From positions 111,330-175,329 of the forward strand of contig NZ_SLWS01000018.1 of NCBI RefSeq assembly GCF_004345645.1: 64,000 nt of DNA, given 5' to 3'. Source of the stretch: Actinocrispum wychmicini. GTDB lineage: Bacteria > Actinomycetota > Actinomycetes > Mycobacteriales > Pseudonocardiaceae. Of this stretch, positions 42,190 to 51,529 are shown in pieces; within the stretch, counting starts at the first letter, position 1, and each line of letters begins with the position of its first letter. The translations under genes were made by a program, and so were the position numbers. The notes beneath the pieces are model-generated. The model ran no database searches, had not been told where the DNA came from, and saw only the letters and a program-made list of their open reading frames with translations.

Positions 42190-43845
42190 ATGACCGATCC
42201 GGACGAGTTCGACCTGGTTGTCGTGGGTAGCGGCGCGGCGGGCATGGTCGCCGCGCTCACCGCCGCGCACAACGGGCTGAGCGCCCTGGTGATCGAGAAG
42301 GCGCCCACGTACGGCGGCTCCACAGCCCGGTCCGGCGGCGGCGTGTGGATCCCCAACAACAGCGTGATCCTGCGTCAGGGCGTGCCGGACACGCCCGAGC
42401 AGGCCGCCGCCTACCTGGACCACATCGTCGGCGATATCGTCCCCGACGAGAACAAGCGGGCGTTCCTCGAACGCGGCCCGGAGATGCTCGACTTCGTGCT
42501 GGCCAACACCCCGCTCAAGTTCGCCTGGGTGCCCGGCTACGCCGACTACTACCCGGAGGCGCCCGGCGGGCAGCCCGGCGGCCGGTCGATCGAGCCGAAG
42601 CCGATGCCGGTCCGTCTGGTCGGCGACCTTCTGGACACGCTCACCCCGCCCTATCTCGCGTCCCCGCTCCAGGTGGCCGTCACCCAGGCCGACTACCGCT
42701 GGCTCAACCTGGTCCGGCGACACCCACGCGGCCTGCTCAGGGCGCTACGAGTCGGTGTCCGCGGGTTCGTCGCCAAGGTCACCGGCCGTCGGATCGCCAT
42801 GGGCCAGGCGCTCGCCGCCGGCATGCGCGCCGGACTCGCCCAGGCCCGCGTCCCGGTGTGGCTGAACACCGCGCTCGTCGACCTCCAGACCACCGACGAC
42901 CGGGTCACCGGCGTGCAGGTTTCGCGTGACGGCAAGGAGTTCACGGTCCTCGCGCGGCGCGGCGTGCTGCTGGCGTCCGGTGGGTTCGAGCGGAACGAGG
43001 AGCTGCGCAAGAAGTACCAGCGGGAACCGATCGGGACACAGTGGACTGTCGGCGCGAAGGAGAACACCGGTGATGGCATCGAAGCCGGGCTCCGCCTCGG
43101 CGCGGCCGTCGACCTGATGGACGACGCCTGGTGGGGCCCGTCCATCCCACTCACCGGCGGCCCGTACTTCTGCCTGGCCGAACGCACGCTGCCGGGCTGC
43201 GTCCTGGTGAACGCCGAAGGCAACCGGTTCGTCAACGAAGCCGCGCCTTATGTGGACGCGGTGCACGCGATGTACGGCGAAGGCGACGGCCCGGCCCGCA
43301 ACATCCCGACCTGGCTCGTCGCCGACCAGCGCTACCGGGACCGGTATGTGTTCGCCGGGCTGTACCCGGGTCAGCCGTTCCCCGGCCGCTGGTACAAGGC
43401 CGGCGCGGTGGTCAAGGCGGCGTCTCTGGCCGAGTTGGCCGAGCAGATCGACGTCCCGGCGGACGCGTTGACGGCGACCGTGCAGCGGTTCAACGGCTTC
43501 GCGAACACCGGCCGGGACGAGGATTTCCACCGCGGCGACTCGGCGTACGACAGGTACTACGGCGATCCGCGCAACCGGCCGAACCCGTGCCTCGCCGCCC
43601 TGGTCAAGCCGCCTTTTTACGCTGTAAAAATCGTACCCGGCGACCTGGGCACCAAAGGTGGGCTGCGGACCGACAGCGCAGCACGGGTGCTGCGCGAGGA
43701 CGGATCGGTCATCGCGGGGCTGTACGCGGCAGGGAACGCCAGCGCGGCCGTGATGGGCCGGACGTACGCGGGACCGGGCGCGACCATCGGACCCGCGATG
43801 ACGTTCGGCTACCTGGCCGCGCTGGACATGAAGGGGAGCTCATGA
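42190..43845 (+). CDS. kstD: 3-ketosteroid delta-1-dehydrogenase KstD
   Basis: 551 residues. FAD-binding VVVGSGAAGMVAALTAA, GGSTARSGGGVWIPNNS, RRGVLLASGGFERNEEL, catalytic-region PSIPLTGGPYFCLAERT, and the C-terminal MGRTYAGPGATIGPAMTFGY signature of KstD enzymes. It introduces the delta-1 double bond into ring A of 3-keto-4-ene steroids. ATG 42190 has a GGAGG site five bases upstream. It overlaps kshA (ATGA). Confidence 0.92.
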   Translation: MTDPDEFDLVVVGSGAAGMVAALTAAHNGLSALVIEKAPTYGGSTARSGGGVWIPNNSVILRQGVPDTPEQAAAYLDHIVGDIVPDENKRAFLERGPEMLDFVLANTPLKFAWVPGYADYYPEAPGGQPGGRSIEPKPMPVRLVGDLLDTLTPPYLASPLQVAVTQADYRWLNLVRRHPRGLLRALRVGVRGFVAKVTGRRIAMGQALAAGMRAGLAQARVPVWLNTALVDLQTTDDRVTGVQVSRDGKEFTVLARRGVLLASGGFERNEELRKKYQREPIGTQWTVGAKENTGDGIEAGLRLGAAVDLMDDAWWGPSIPLTGGPYFCLAERTLPGCVLVNAEGNRFVNEAAPYVDAVHAMYGEGDGPARNIPTWLVADQRYRDRYVFAGLYPGQPFPGRWYKAGAVVKAASLAELAEQIDVPADALTATVQRFNGFANTGRDEDFHRGDSAYDRYYGDPRNRPNPCLAALVKPPFYAVKIVPGDLGTKGGLRTDSAARVLREDGSVIAGLYAAGNASAAVMGRTYAGPGATIGPAMTFGYLAALDMKGSS

Positions 43846-44963
43846 ACGAGGTCCGGACCATCGACGTCGGCAAGCCGCCGACCAGGTACGCGCGCGGCTG
43901 GCACTGCGTCGGCCTGGCTCAGAACTTCAAGGACGGCCAGCCGCACGCGGTCAACGCCTTCGGCACGAAACTCGTGGTGTTCCAGGGCGAGGACGGCTCG
44001 CTGAACGTGCTCGACAGTTACTGCCGGCACATGGGCGGCGATCTCAGCCAGGGCACGGTCAAGGGCGACAACATCGCGTGTCCGTTCCACGACTGGCGTT
44101 GGGCGGGCAACGGCAAGTGCGTGGAGATCCCGTACGCCAAAAGGGTTCCGCTGCGGGCACGGACGCGGTCCTGGACCACGTTGGAGATCAACGGCCAGCT
44201 GTTGGTGTGGCACGACCCGCAGGGCAACCCGCCGCCGCCCGAGCTGATGATCCCGCGCGTCGAGGGCGCGTACTCCGACGAGTGGAGCAACTGGACCTGG
44301 GACACCATCCTGATCGAGGGCTCCAACTGCCGCGAGATCATCGACAACATGGTCGACATGGCCCACTTCTACTACATCCACTTCGCGTTCCCGACGTACT
44401 TCAAGAACATCTTCGACGGGCACATCGCGACCCAGTACCTCAACTCGCGCGGCCGTCCGGACGTCGGCAAGGGCAACTACTCCGGTGAGGACAACCTGTT
44501 GCGCTCCGAGGCGTCCTACTACGGCCCGGCGTACATGATCAACTACCTGTGGAACGACTACAAGGGCATCGAGGTCGAGACGGTCCTGGTCAACTGCCAC
44601 TACCCGATCACGCACGACTCGTTCATGCTGCAGTACGGCCTGATCGTGAAGAAGCTGCCCGGCCTGGACACCGCGCAGGCGGACGTGGTCGCCGGCAAGT
44701 TCGCCCGCAGCTTCAAGGTCGGCTTCCTGCAGGACGTGGAGATCTGGAAGAACAAGACCCGGATCGACAACCCGTTGCTGTGCGAAGAGGACGGTCCGGT
44801 CTACCAGCTGCGCCGATGGTACGAACAGTTCTATGTGGACGCGGAGGCGGTCACCGAGGACATGACCAGGCGGTTCGAGTTCGAAGTGGACACCAGCAAG
44901 GCGAACGAGGCCTGGGAGCGGGAGGTCGCCGAGAACCTGGCCCGCCGGGAAGCCGGTGTGTGA
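43842..44963 (+). CDS. kshA: 3-ketosteroid 9-alpha-hydroxylase oxygenase KshA
   Basis: A 373-residue Rieske oxygenase. The 2Fe-2S ligands are Cys61/His63 in YCRHMGGDL and Cys80/His83 in CPFHDWRW. The mononuclear iron site is around IIDNMVDMAHFYYIHFAFP. With KshB it hydroxylates C9 of the delta-1,4-dienone; ring B then opens spontaneously to 3-HSA. It directly follows kstD in the same operon, and its stop overlaps the next start by one base (TGATG). Confidence 0.94.
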   Translation: MNEVRTIDVGKPPTRYARGWHCVGLAQNFKDGQPHAVNAFGTKLVVFQGEDGSLNVLDSYCRHMGGDLSQGTVKGDNIACPFHDWRWAGNGKCVEIPYAKRVPLRARTRSWTTLEINGQLLVWHDPQGNPPPPELMIPRVEGAYSDEWSNWTWDTILIEGSNCREIIDNMVDMAHFYYIHFAFPTYFKNIFDGHIATQYLNSRGRPDVGKGNYSGEDNLLRSEASYYGPAYMINYLWNDYKGIEVETVLVNCHYPITHDSFMLQYGLIVKKLPGLDTAQADVVAGKFARSFKVGFLQDVEIWKNKTRIDNPLLCEEDGPVYQLRRWYEQFYVDAEAVTEDMTRRFEFEVDTSKANEAWEREVAENLARREAGV

Positions 44964-45253
44964 TGTGGGCGAAGGCGCCGGTCACCGACATGACCTTCGA
45001 CACCACGGCCGACCGCCGATCGTTCCTGTCCGAGGGGCTGCGTCCGGTGGAGTGCGTGACCTGCGGCACGTGCGTGCTGGTGAAGAAGAACAGCCTGCAC
45101 CACACGAGCATCCAGTGGCAGACGTCCACCTCCAGTTGCGCGGAGTTCGCCGCGGCCGGTGGCCCGTCGGCGTTGCAGGACACCTGCTCGAAGCTTCGGG
45201 CGAGCATCGAGTCGTTGGTCGCCACAGGGTTGCTTGAGGTCCCCGATGGCTGA
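44963..45253 (+). CDS. Small Cys-motif protein between kshA and kshB
   Basis: 96 residues starting MWAKAPVTDMTFD. The core ECVTCGTCVLVKKNSLHHTS holds a C-x2-C-x2-C motif with adjacent basic and His residues, followed by SSCAEF and DTCSKL. The gene overlaps both kshA (1 bp) and kshB (8 bp), so it is made together with the hydroxylase. A small hypothetical gene (Rv3527) sits next to kshA in M. tuberculosis too. A metal-binding helper or electron-transfer role is inferred only from motif and position. Confidence 0.75.
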   Translation: MWAKAPVTDMTFDTTADRRSFLSEGLRPVECVTCGTCVLVKKNSLHHTSIQWQTSTSSCAEFAAAGGPSALQDTCSKLRASIESLVATGLLEVPDG

Positions 45254-46232
45254 GTACCAGCAGGTCAAGGTCGCCGACGTGATCCAGGAGACGGCGGACG
45301 CGGTGTCGGTGGTGTTCGACGCGGACTTCCCCTACCGGCCAGGCCAGTTCCTGACCCTGCGGTGCGGCGACGTCGCCCGGTGCTACTCGCTGTCCAGCGC
45401 CCCTGGGCTGGACCGTCCACAAGTGACGGTCAAGCGCATCCCGGACGGCTACGGTTCGGCGTGGGTCTGCGACAACGTCCGTCCGGGCACGGTTCTCGAC
45501 GTCCTCCCGCCGGCCGGGATCTTCACGCCGAAGTCGCTGGACGACAACCTGTTGCTGTTCGCCGCAGGCAGCGGGATCACGCCGGTGATGTCGATCGTCA
45601 AGTCCGCGCTGGCGCACGGCACCGGCAAGCTGGTTCTGGTGTACGCCAACCGCGACGAGTCGTCGGTGATCTTCGCGGCCCGGCTCAGGGAACTCGCCTC
45701 CAGGTATCCGGAACGACTGTTGGTGGTGCATTGGCTGGAGTCGTTGCAGGGCCTGCCGACGGCTCGGCACTTCGCCGCGCTGCGGCCGTTCATGGGATAC
45801 CAGTCGTTCCTGTGCGGGCCGGCCCCGTTCATGGACGTCGTCAGCCAGGCACTGCGTTCGTCGGGCGTGCCTCGGGAACGGATCCACGTCGAGCGATTCA
45901 TCTCGTTGTCCGGCAACCCGTTCGAGGAGGTCGTCGACGAGGAACCGGCGGACGGGTCCGAGGCGACCGTGCAGGTGGACCTGGACGGTGAGAGCCACAC
46001 GTTCCCGTGGCCACGGCACAAGAAGCTGCTGGACCTGTTGCTGGAGAAGGGGTTGGCCGCGCCGTACTCGTGCCGGGAGGGCGCGTGCAGTGCGTGCGCG
46101 TGCCGGATCGAGCGGGGTGAGGTGAAGATGCTGCAGAACGAGATCCTGGACCAGGAGGACCTGGACGACGGTATCGTCCTTGCCTGCCAGTCACTTCCGG
46201 TCACCGACACCGTCCGGATCACGTACACCTAA
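45246..46232 (+). CDS. kshB: 3-ketosteroid 9-alpha-hydroxylase reductase KshB
   Basis: 328 residues in the class IA oxygenase-reductase order. FAD domain (about 1-100, RCYSLSSAP), NAD domain (about 105-230, FAAGSGITPVMSIVKSAL) and C-terminal plant-type 2Fe-2S domain (about 240-328, CREGACSACACRIERGEV, later LACQS). It passes NADH electrons to KshA. Here kshB is in one operon with kshA; in M. tuberculosis the two genes are apart. Confidence 0.93.
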   Translation: MAEYQQVKVADVIQETADAVSVVFDADFPYRPGQFLTLRCGDVARCYSLSSAPGLDRPQVTVKRIPDGYGSAWVCDNVRPGTVLDVLPPAGIFTPKSLDDNLLLFAAGSGITPVMSIVKSALAHGTGKLVLVYANRDESSVIFAARLRELASRYPERLLVVHWLESLQGLPTARHFAALRPFMGYQSFLCGPAPFMDVVSQALRSSGVPRERIHVERFISLSGNPFEEVVDEEPADGSEATVQVDLDGESHTFPWPRHKKLLDLLLEKGLAAPYSCREGACSACACRIERGEVKMLQNEILDQEDLDDGIVLACQSLPVTDTVRITYT

Positions 46233-46242
46233 AGGATTGCTG

Positions 46243-47091
46243 ATGCCGATCGACCGCGCAGTCGCCGTGAGCGCGCCCCGGCGCGAGAGCACGTTCTCGT
46301 GGACGTCCGCCGACGTGCTGCTGTACCACCTGGCGCTCGGTGCCGGAACGGATCCGCTGTCGCCGACGGAGCTTCGGTACGCGACCGAGAAAGACCTGCA
46401 GGTGCTGCCGACGTTCGGTGTGGTCGCACCCAACCTGCGACTGACCGAGCCGCCGAAGGTGTCGTTCCCGGGCATCGAGGTCGACCTGGCCAAGGTGTTG
46501 CACGGCCAGCAGGAGATCACCGTGCACCGGCCGTTGCCCGTCGAGGCAACCGTGACGGCGTACACCGGGGTCACGGACGTGTACGACAAGGTCAAGGCCG
46601 CCGTGATCGTGCAGGAGTCCACTGTGGTGAATTCAACCGGCGATCCGTTGTACACCACGAGATCCACGATCTTCGCTCGCGGCGAGGGCGGCTTCGGCGG
46701 AGAGCGCGGCCCGTCGGCCACGGTCGACCTGCCCGACCGGGAGCCGGACTTCGTGCTGGAGACCCCGATCCTGCCGCAGCAGGCGTTGCTCTACCGGCTC
46801 TGCGGCGACCGGAATCCACTGCACTCGGATCCGGATTTCGCGGCGGCAGCGGGGTTCCCACGGCCGATCCTGCACGGACTGTGCACGTACGGCATGGTGT
46901 GCAAGGCGGTCGTCGACGGGGTCCTGGACGGGGACGTCACCAGGGTGGCCGGGTTCGCGGTGCGGTTCGCCGGGGTGGTCTATCCCGGCGAGACCCTGCG
47001 CACCCAGGTCTGGCAGGAGGACAAACGGTTGCTGATCACCGCGTCAGCGGACGGCCCGGTCCTCTCGGACGCGATCATGACAGTGCTTTGA
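46243..47091 (+). CDS. MaoC-type enoyl-CoA hydratase (sterol side chain)
   Basis: 282-residue double-hotdog hydratase. The catalytic Asp/His loop is in LCGDRNPLHSDPDFAAAAGF, then PRPILHGLCTYGMV. AAAGGATT precedes ATG 46243. The last gene of the kstD operon, and Rv3538, a MaoC hydratase of cholesterol side-chain oxidation, lies beside kstD in M. tuberculosis. It likely hydrates a steroid 22- or 24-enoyl-CoA. The 3' end overlaps the convergent L,D-transpeptidase gene by 17 bp. Confidence 0.85.
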   Translation: MPIDRAVAVSAPRRESTFSWTSADVLLYHLALGAGTDPLSPTELRYATEKDLQVLPTFGVVAPNLRLTEPPKVSFPGIEVDLAKVLHGQQEITVHRPLPVEATVTAYTGVTDVYDKVKAAVIVQESTVVNSTGDPLYTTRSTIFARGEGGFGGERGPSATVDLPDREPDFVLETPILPQQALLYRLCGDRNPLHSDPDFAAAAGFPRPILHGLCTYGMVCKAVVDGVLDGDVTRVAGFAVRFAGVVYPGETLRTQVWQEDKRLLITASADGPVLSDAIMTVL

Positions 47092-47995
47092 TCATGATCA
47101 CCGGGTGCTTGGCCGGGTCCAGCCAGCGCATGACGTCGTCCAACTTGTCGGCGGGAATCGACACGCAGCCGGAGGTCGGTTTGCCCGTGGACACGTGCAG
47201 GAAGAACGCGGAGCCCGCGCCCGAAACGACCGGATCACGGTTGTAGTCGATCACCACGGCATGGTTGTACGCGGTGCCCGCGGCCTGGAGGCGTTCACCG
47301 GCGGCCTCGTTGAACGGGCACGTGCCGACCGCACAGCGCTGACGGGTGTTGTACGTCGGCGAACCGCTGTCGCTGACCCACCAGTCCTGGTCGTCCACCT
47401 GGACGAACGGCAGCCGGGTGCCGTTGTTCGCCTGGATGCCGAACGACTCGGTGAGCCCGAACGTGCCAGTCGGGGTCCTGGACGTGGTCTCGCTCGCCTG
47501 CCCGATGCCCTGCGAACCCACATAGGCGGTCATCGGCCCGTACACCCGCTGCCACCAGTTCGGCCCCCCGCGCTGCCATACGGCCAACGTCGCCGTGGTG
47601 TCAGTGGATTTCACCGCGGTCACCGCGACGATCTGTTGCGCGGGTCCGTCGTACGACAAGGTGGTGACACTCGGCGCATCCGGGGCTTGCTCGGCACGTT
47701 GCTCGGGGACGGTGGTGTCCTGCGGCGGAGCCTGCTGTTTCGGAGCCTGCGGGGCCGGCTTCGGCGCCACGCGGGCAACCTGTGGCTCGGACCCTCGCAC
47801 CGGCTCCAACCCGACCGGCGGGGGCGCGAGCACCTGCGCTTCCGCGAGCGGGGCGGCGACGGTCACCTGCCGGACCGTGCCAGGCGTGGACGGCTGAGCC
47901 AGACCGGACGACGTCAGCGCGCCACAAGCTAAGACGGCGACCACCCCGGACAGCAAGATACGACGCACGGCCGCCAGCCTACTGTGATCCACCAC
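47075..47995 (-). CDS. L,D-transpeptidase / YkuD-domain secreted protein
   Basis: About 306 residues: signal peptide (RRILLSGVVAVLACGAL), a Pro/Gln-rich linker (about 60-115) and a YkuD domain whose C-terminus carries the active-site pattern FFLHVSTGKPTSGCVSIP (His and Cys). Domains of this kind make 3-3 crosslinks in peptidoglycan. It is a cell-wall gene placed between two steroid operons. Start choice is uncertain: GTG 47995, GTG 47968 (just before the signal peptide) and 48031 are all in frame. Confidence 0.75.
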   Translation of the reverse strand: MVDHSRLAAVRRILLSGVVAVLACGALTSSGLAQPSTPGTVRQVTVAAPLAEAQVLAPPPVGLEPVRGSEPQVARVAPKPAPQAPKQQAPPQDTTVPEQRAEQAPDAPSVTTLSYDGPAQQIVAVTAVKSTDTTATLAVWQRGGPNWWQRVYGPMTAYVGSQGIGQASETTSRTPTGTFGLTESFGIQANNGTRLPFVQVDDQDWWVSDSGSPTYNTRQRCAVGTCPFNEAAGERLQAAGTAYNHAVVIDYNRDPVVSGAGSAFFLHVSTGKPTSGCVSIPADKLDDVMRWLDPAKHPVIMIKALS

Positions 47996-48034
47996 CCGTG
48001 CACCCGCCCGTTCGAGCGCCCTCGAACGCACGCG

Positions 48035-49195
48035 TCAGGACGTCACGACCAGGCCGCTGGTTGGGACGCCGGTTCCGGCTGTGACCAGCACCGGAGCGCC
48101 GACCTGGTTCACCGATGTGCCGCGGACCTGCCGGACCGCCTCGGCGATTCCGTTCATCCCATGTATGTACGCCTCGCCAAGTTGACCGCCGTGCGTGTTG
48201 ACCGGCAGCCGACCGCCGACCTCGATGGCGCCGTCGGCAATGAAGTCCTTGGCTTCGCCGGCCGCGCAGAAGCCCAGTTCCTCCAACTGAACCAGGACAA
48301 ACGGGGTGAAATGGTCGTACAGGATCGCTGTTCGCACATCGTCGACGCGCAGCCCGGACTGGGCCCACAGCTGGTCGCCGACCACGCGCATCTCGGGCAG
48401 CCCGACCAGACCGTCCCGGTAGTACGAGGTCATCACGAACTGGTCCGGACCACTGCCCTGGGCCGCCGCCGCGATCACCGCGGGTGCGTTGGGCAGGTCG
48501 CGGGCCCGCTCCACACTCGTGACGACAAGGGCGACCGCGCCGTCGCTCTCCTGGCAGCAGTCGAGCAGGTGCAGTGGTTCGACCACCCAACGGGACTGCT
48601 GGTGGTCGTCCAGGGTGATCGGCTTCTGGTAGAACCAGGCGTTCGGGTTGACTGCCGCGTGCCTGCGGTCGGCGACAGCGACGCGACCGAAGTCCGCCGA
48701 GGTCGCGCCGTAGACATGCTGGTAGCGGCGGGCGAACATGGCGACGTCGGCCGCGGGTGTGCCCAGGCCCATCGGATACGACCAGGCGTTGTCGATCCCG
48801 TTGCTGGTCGGCGCGGTCGCGGCGGCCGTGGACACCTGGCCGAAGCGGTGACCGGACCGTTCGTTGAACGCCCGGTAACACACGACGACCTTGGCGACAC
48901 CGGTGGCGACGGCCATGGCGGCCTGCTGGACGGTCGCACATGCCGCGCCACCGCCGAAGTTGATCCGGCTGAAGAAGCTCAGCGACGGCACGCCCAGCTC
49001 GCGCGCCACCGCGATCTCCGAGTTGGTGTCCATGGTGAACGTCACCAGTCCATCCACATCGGACGGTTTTAGGCCGGCGTCGGCGAGCGCGGCCCCGATC
49101 GCTTCGACGGCGAGACGCAGTTCGGTACGGCCGGAATTCTTGGAGAACTCGGTCGCCCCCATGCCGACGATGGCCGCTTTGCCGGAGAGTGTCAT
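48035..49195 (-). CDS. ltp2: Steroid side-chain aldolase Ltp2 (thiolase-fold)
   Basis: 386 residues of the SCP-x-like thiolase family, starting MTLSGKAAIVGMGATEFSKN, with FFSRINFGGGAACATVQQAA and HTHGG-like PVNTHGGQLGEAYIHGM. In the known pathway Ltp2, together with the DUF35 part of ChsH2, cleaves the 17-hydroxy propanoyl-CoA side chain to androstenedione-type ketone and propionyl-CoA. It ends the operon and overlaps chsH1 (ATGA), the same order as Rv3540c-Rv3544c. Confidence 0.9.
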   Translation of the reverse strand: MTLSGKAAIVGMGATEFSKNSGRTELRLAVEAIGAALADAGLKPSDVDGLVTFTMDTNSEIAVARELGVPSLSFFSRINFGGGAACATVQQAAMAVATGVAKVVVCYRAFNERSGHRFGQVSTAAATAPTSNGIDNAWSYPMGLGTPAADVAMFARRYQHVYGATSADFGRVAVADRRHAAVNPNAWFYQKPITLDDHQQSRWVVEPLHLLDCCQESDGAVALVVTSVERARDLPNAPAVIAAAAQGSGPDQFVMTSYYRDGLVGLPEMRVVGDQLWAQSGLRVDDVRTAILYDHFTPFVLVQLEELGFCAAGEAKDFIADGAIEVGGRLPVNTHGGQLGEAYIHGMNGIAEAVRQVRGTSVNQVGAPVLVTAGTGVPTSGLVVTS

Positions 49196-49560
49196 GACCG
49201 CACCAGCCGTACTGTTCCGGTGACGTGGTCACCCAGCGAGCACCGACCGGTCACCGACACCACGGTTTCGTCGCCCTCCTCGGTCGCGTGGCCGGCGAAG
49301 ACCAGCGTGTCCCCGGCGTAACACGGCACGCCGAGCTTGATGGAGACGTTGCGTACCAACGAGTCCGGCCCGGCCCAGTCGGTGACGAACCGTTGTACCA
49401 GGCCGGTCGTGGTCAGGATGTTCAGGAAGATGTCCTGGGAGCCACGCCGGACGGCCGCGTCCCGGTCGTGGTGGACGTCCTGGAAGTCGCGGGTGGCGAT
49501 GGCCGTGCTCACCACGAACGTCGCGGTGGCCTCGATCCTCAGCTCGGGAAGCTCCGTCAT
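49192..49560 (-). CDS. chsH1: Steroid enoyl-CoA hydratase subunit ChsH1
   Basis: A 122-residue single MaoC hotdog with the hydratase loop RDFQDVHHDRDAAVRRG and SIKLGVPCYAGDTL. ChsH1 pairs with ChsH2 to hydrate 3-OPDC-CoA in the last side-chain cycle. It overlaps both neighbours by four bases, indicating stoichiometric production. Confidence 0.9.
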   Translation of the reverse strand: MTELPELRIEATATFVVSTAIATRDFQDVHHDRDAAVRRGSQDIFLNILTTTGLVQRFVTDWAGPDSLVRNVSIKLGVPCYAGDTLVFAGHATEEGDETVVSVTGRCSLGDHVTGTVRLVRS

Positions 49561-50420
49561 CGCGTCCGCCAGGCCGGGACGGTGAGCTCACTGTCCACAT
49601 GCGACCATTCTACCCGCACCGGCTGACCGATCCGAACCTCCGCTGGGGGCACGTCGAGCAGTTCGCCGAGCATCCGCACGCCTTCCTTGAGTTCCACCAG
49701 GGCGATCACGATGGGCAGCTGTTTGCCCGGCACAGGCGGATGGTGGTGGACGACGTAACTGAAGATCGTGCCTTCACCCGCCGAAACCACGTATCCCGGC
49801 CGATCGTGGCCGCAGTGCGGGCAGACCGGCCCTGGTGGATGCCGGAGTCGTTCGCAGGAAGGACATTTCTGGATCCGCAGCTCGCGCCGGGCGGTGCCGT
49901 CCCAGAAGACCTGGGTGTCCTGGTTGACCTGCGGCCGGATGACCTGCCCGGCGGGTTGCGGCCGGAACTTCAGGACACGGAACATCATCTCCGCGACCGG
50001 CTCGTCGTCGACGTACCAGGCGCTGTTGGTCGTGACGAACCATCCCTCGCCCAACGCTGTCCGCTTAGGACCGACCACATCGGACAGTGTGGTGGTCACG
50101 GCGAGTTGCTCGCCCGGTCGGAGATACCGGTGGTACGTCTGTTCGCAGTTGGTGGCGACCACCGAGGTGTAGCCGGCCTCGTCCAGGATCCGGCTCATCG
50201 CGCCGAGCGGGTCGTCGCCGTCGCGTTCGCCGGTCAGGCCGTACATCGTCCACACCTGGACCATCGCGGGCGGCGCGAACTTCGGGTAGGCGGGGTTGCG
50301 GTCGCCCATCGCCTCCACCCAGTTGTTGATCATCGGCTCGTTGACCGGGTCCCGCGCCAGGCGTGGTTTGCTCTCCCCCAACGCCTTGAGCCGGGCGGCC
50401 TCGGTTTCGACGGCGTTCAT
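49557..50420 (-). CDS. chsH2: Steroid enoyl-CoA hydratase ChsH2 with DUF35 domain
   Basis: 287 residues. The N-terminal MaoC-like domain (about 1-150) is followed by a C-terminal DUF35 part with zinc ribbon CPSCERLRHPPGPVCPHCG and OB fold (FSYVVHHHPPVPG). The N-terminal domain makes the hydratase with ChsH1; the DUF35 part binds Ltp2 and is needed for the aldol cleavage. It overlaps fadE29 and chsH1 (ATGA each). Confidence 0.92.
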   Translation of the reverse strand: MNAVETEAARLKALGESKPRLARDPVNEPMINNWVEAMGDRNPAYPKFAPPAMVQVWTMYGLTGERDGDDPLGAMSRILDEAGYTSVVATNCEQTYHRYLRPGEQLAVTTTLSDVVGPKRTALGEGWFVTTNSAWYVDDEPVAEMMFRVLKFRPQPAGQVIRPQVNQDTQVFWDGTARRELRIQKCPSCERLRHPPGPVCPHCGHDRPGYVVSAGEGTIFSYVVHHHPPVPGKQLPIVIALVELKEGVRMLGELLDVPPAEVRIGQPVRVEWSHVDSELTVPAWRTR

Positions 50421-51529
50421 CGCACCACCCGCGGCAGCTTCAGTCCGGCGGTGGCGATCAGCTCGCGTTGGATCTCGTTCACGCCGCCGCCGAACGACAA
50501 CACCAGATTCCGTTTCGCCTGCACGTCAAGCCAGCGCATGAGGTCCCCCGTCGCCGGGTCGGCCGGATCGCCGTGCCTGCCGACGATGTCCTCCATCAGC
50601 CGGCCGACCCGCTGCACCCGGTCCGACGCGAACACCTTGGTCACCGAAGCGTCGGCGATGTCCAACTCGGCCGCCGCCACCTGGCCGTTGAGCAGCGTGT
50701 TGACCTCGACGCACGCGTACGCCTCGGCCAGCGACCTGCGCACATCGCGTCGGTCCAGAAGTCCTTGCCCGGCGGCCCAGTCCCGGACGCGGGAGTACAA
50801 CGCGTCGATCCGGCCGGCCGGGCCGAGCATCACCCGCTCGTGGTTGAGCTGCGTGGTGATCAGCTTCCATCCGCCGTTCTCCGGCCCGACCCGCCTACTC
50901 ACCGGTACGCGCACGTCCGTGAAGTACGTGGCGTTCACGTGGTGGGCGCCGTCGCACGTGATGATCGGCGTCCATTCGTAGCCGGGCGCCGTCGTGGCCA
51001 CGATCAGGATGGAGATTCCCTTGTGGCGCTGGGCTTCCGGGTCGGTGCGGCACGCCAGCCAGATGTAGTCCGCCTCGTGTGCGCCGGTGGTGAAGATCTT
51101 CTGCCCGTTGACCACATAGGACTCGCCGGCGCGGACAGCAGTGGTTCGCAACGACGCGAGGTCGGTGCCGGACTCGGGTTCGGTGTAGCCGATGGCGAAG
51201 TGGATCTCCCCGGCGACGATCTTCGGCAGGAAGAAGTCCCGCTGCTCCTGGGTGCCGAACTCCTTGAGGGTCGGGCCGACCGTCTGCAGGGTCACGTACG
51301 GCAGCGGGACGTCCGCGCGGGCCGCCTCGTCCACCAGGATCTGCCGTTCCACGTCACCGGTGTCCGTGAACCAGCCGTCCGCGCCGATCCGCCGCATCAG
51401 GGCCCGGTAGACCTCGCCGTGCCGGTCGGTGAGCATCACCTCCCGCTCGGCCGGTGTCACCAGGTCGGCGAAGTAGGCCCGGAGCCGGTCCTTCAGCGCC
51501 CGCTGGTCCTCGGTCAGATCGACGAACAC
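50417..51529 (-). CDS. fadE29: Steroid acyl-CoA dehydrogenase ChsE2 / FadE29
   Basis: 370-residue ACAD starting VFVDLTEDQRALKDRLRAYF. GYTEPESGTDLASLRTTAV, NGQKIFTTGAHEADYIWLAC and a C-terminal LSFGGGVNEIQRELIATAGL. In the known system FadE28 and FadE29 form an alpha2beta2 enzyme that dehydrogenates the 3-carbon side chain. GTG 51529 overlaps the fadE28 end by 16 bp. The open frame upstream is inside fadE28. Confidence 0.9.
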   Translation of the reverse strand: MFVDLTEDQRALKDRLRAYFADLVTPAEREVMLTDRHGEVYRALMRRIGADGWFTDTGDVERQILVDEAARADVPLPYVTLQTVGPTLKEFGTQEQRDFFLPKIVAGEIHFAIGYTEPESGTDLASLRTTAVRAGESYVVNGQKIFTTGAHEADYIWLACRTDPEAQRHKGISILIVATTAPGYEWTPIITCDGAHHVNATYFTDVRVPVSRRVGPENGGWKLITTQLNHERVMLGPAGRIDALYSRVRDWAAGQGLLDRRDVRRSLAEAYACVEVNTLLNGQVAAAELDIADASVTKVFASDRVQRVGRLMEDIVGRHGDPADPATGDLMRWLDVQAKRNLVLSFGGGVNEIQRELIATAGLKLPRVVR

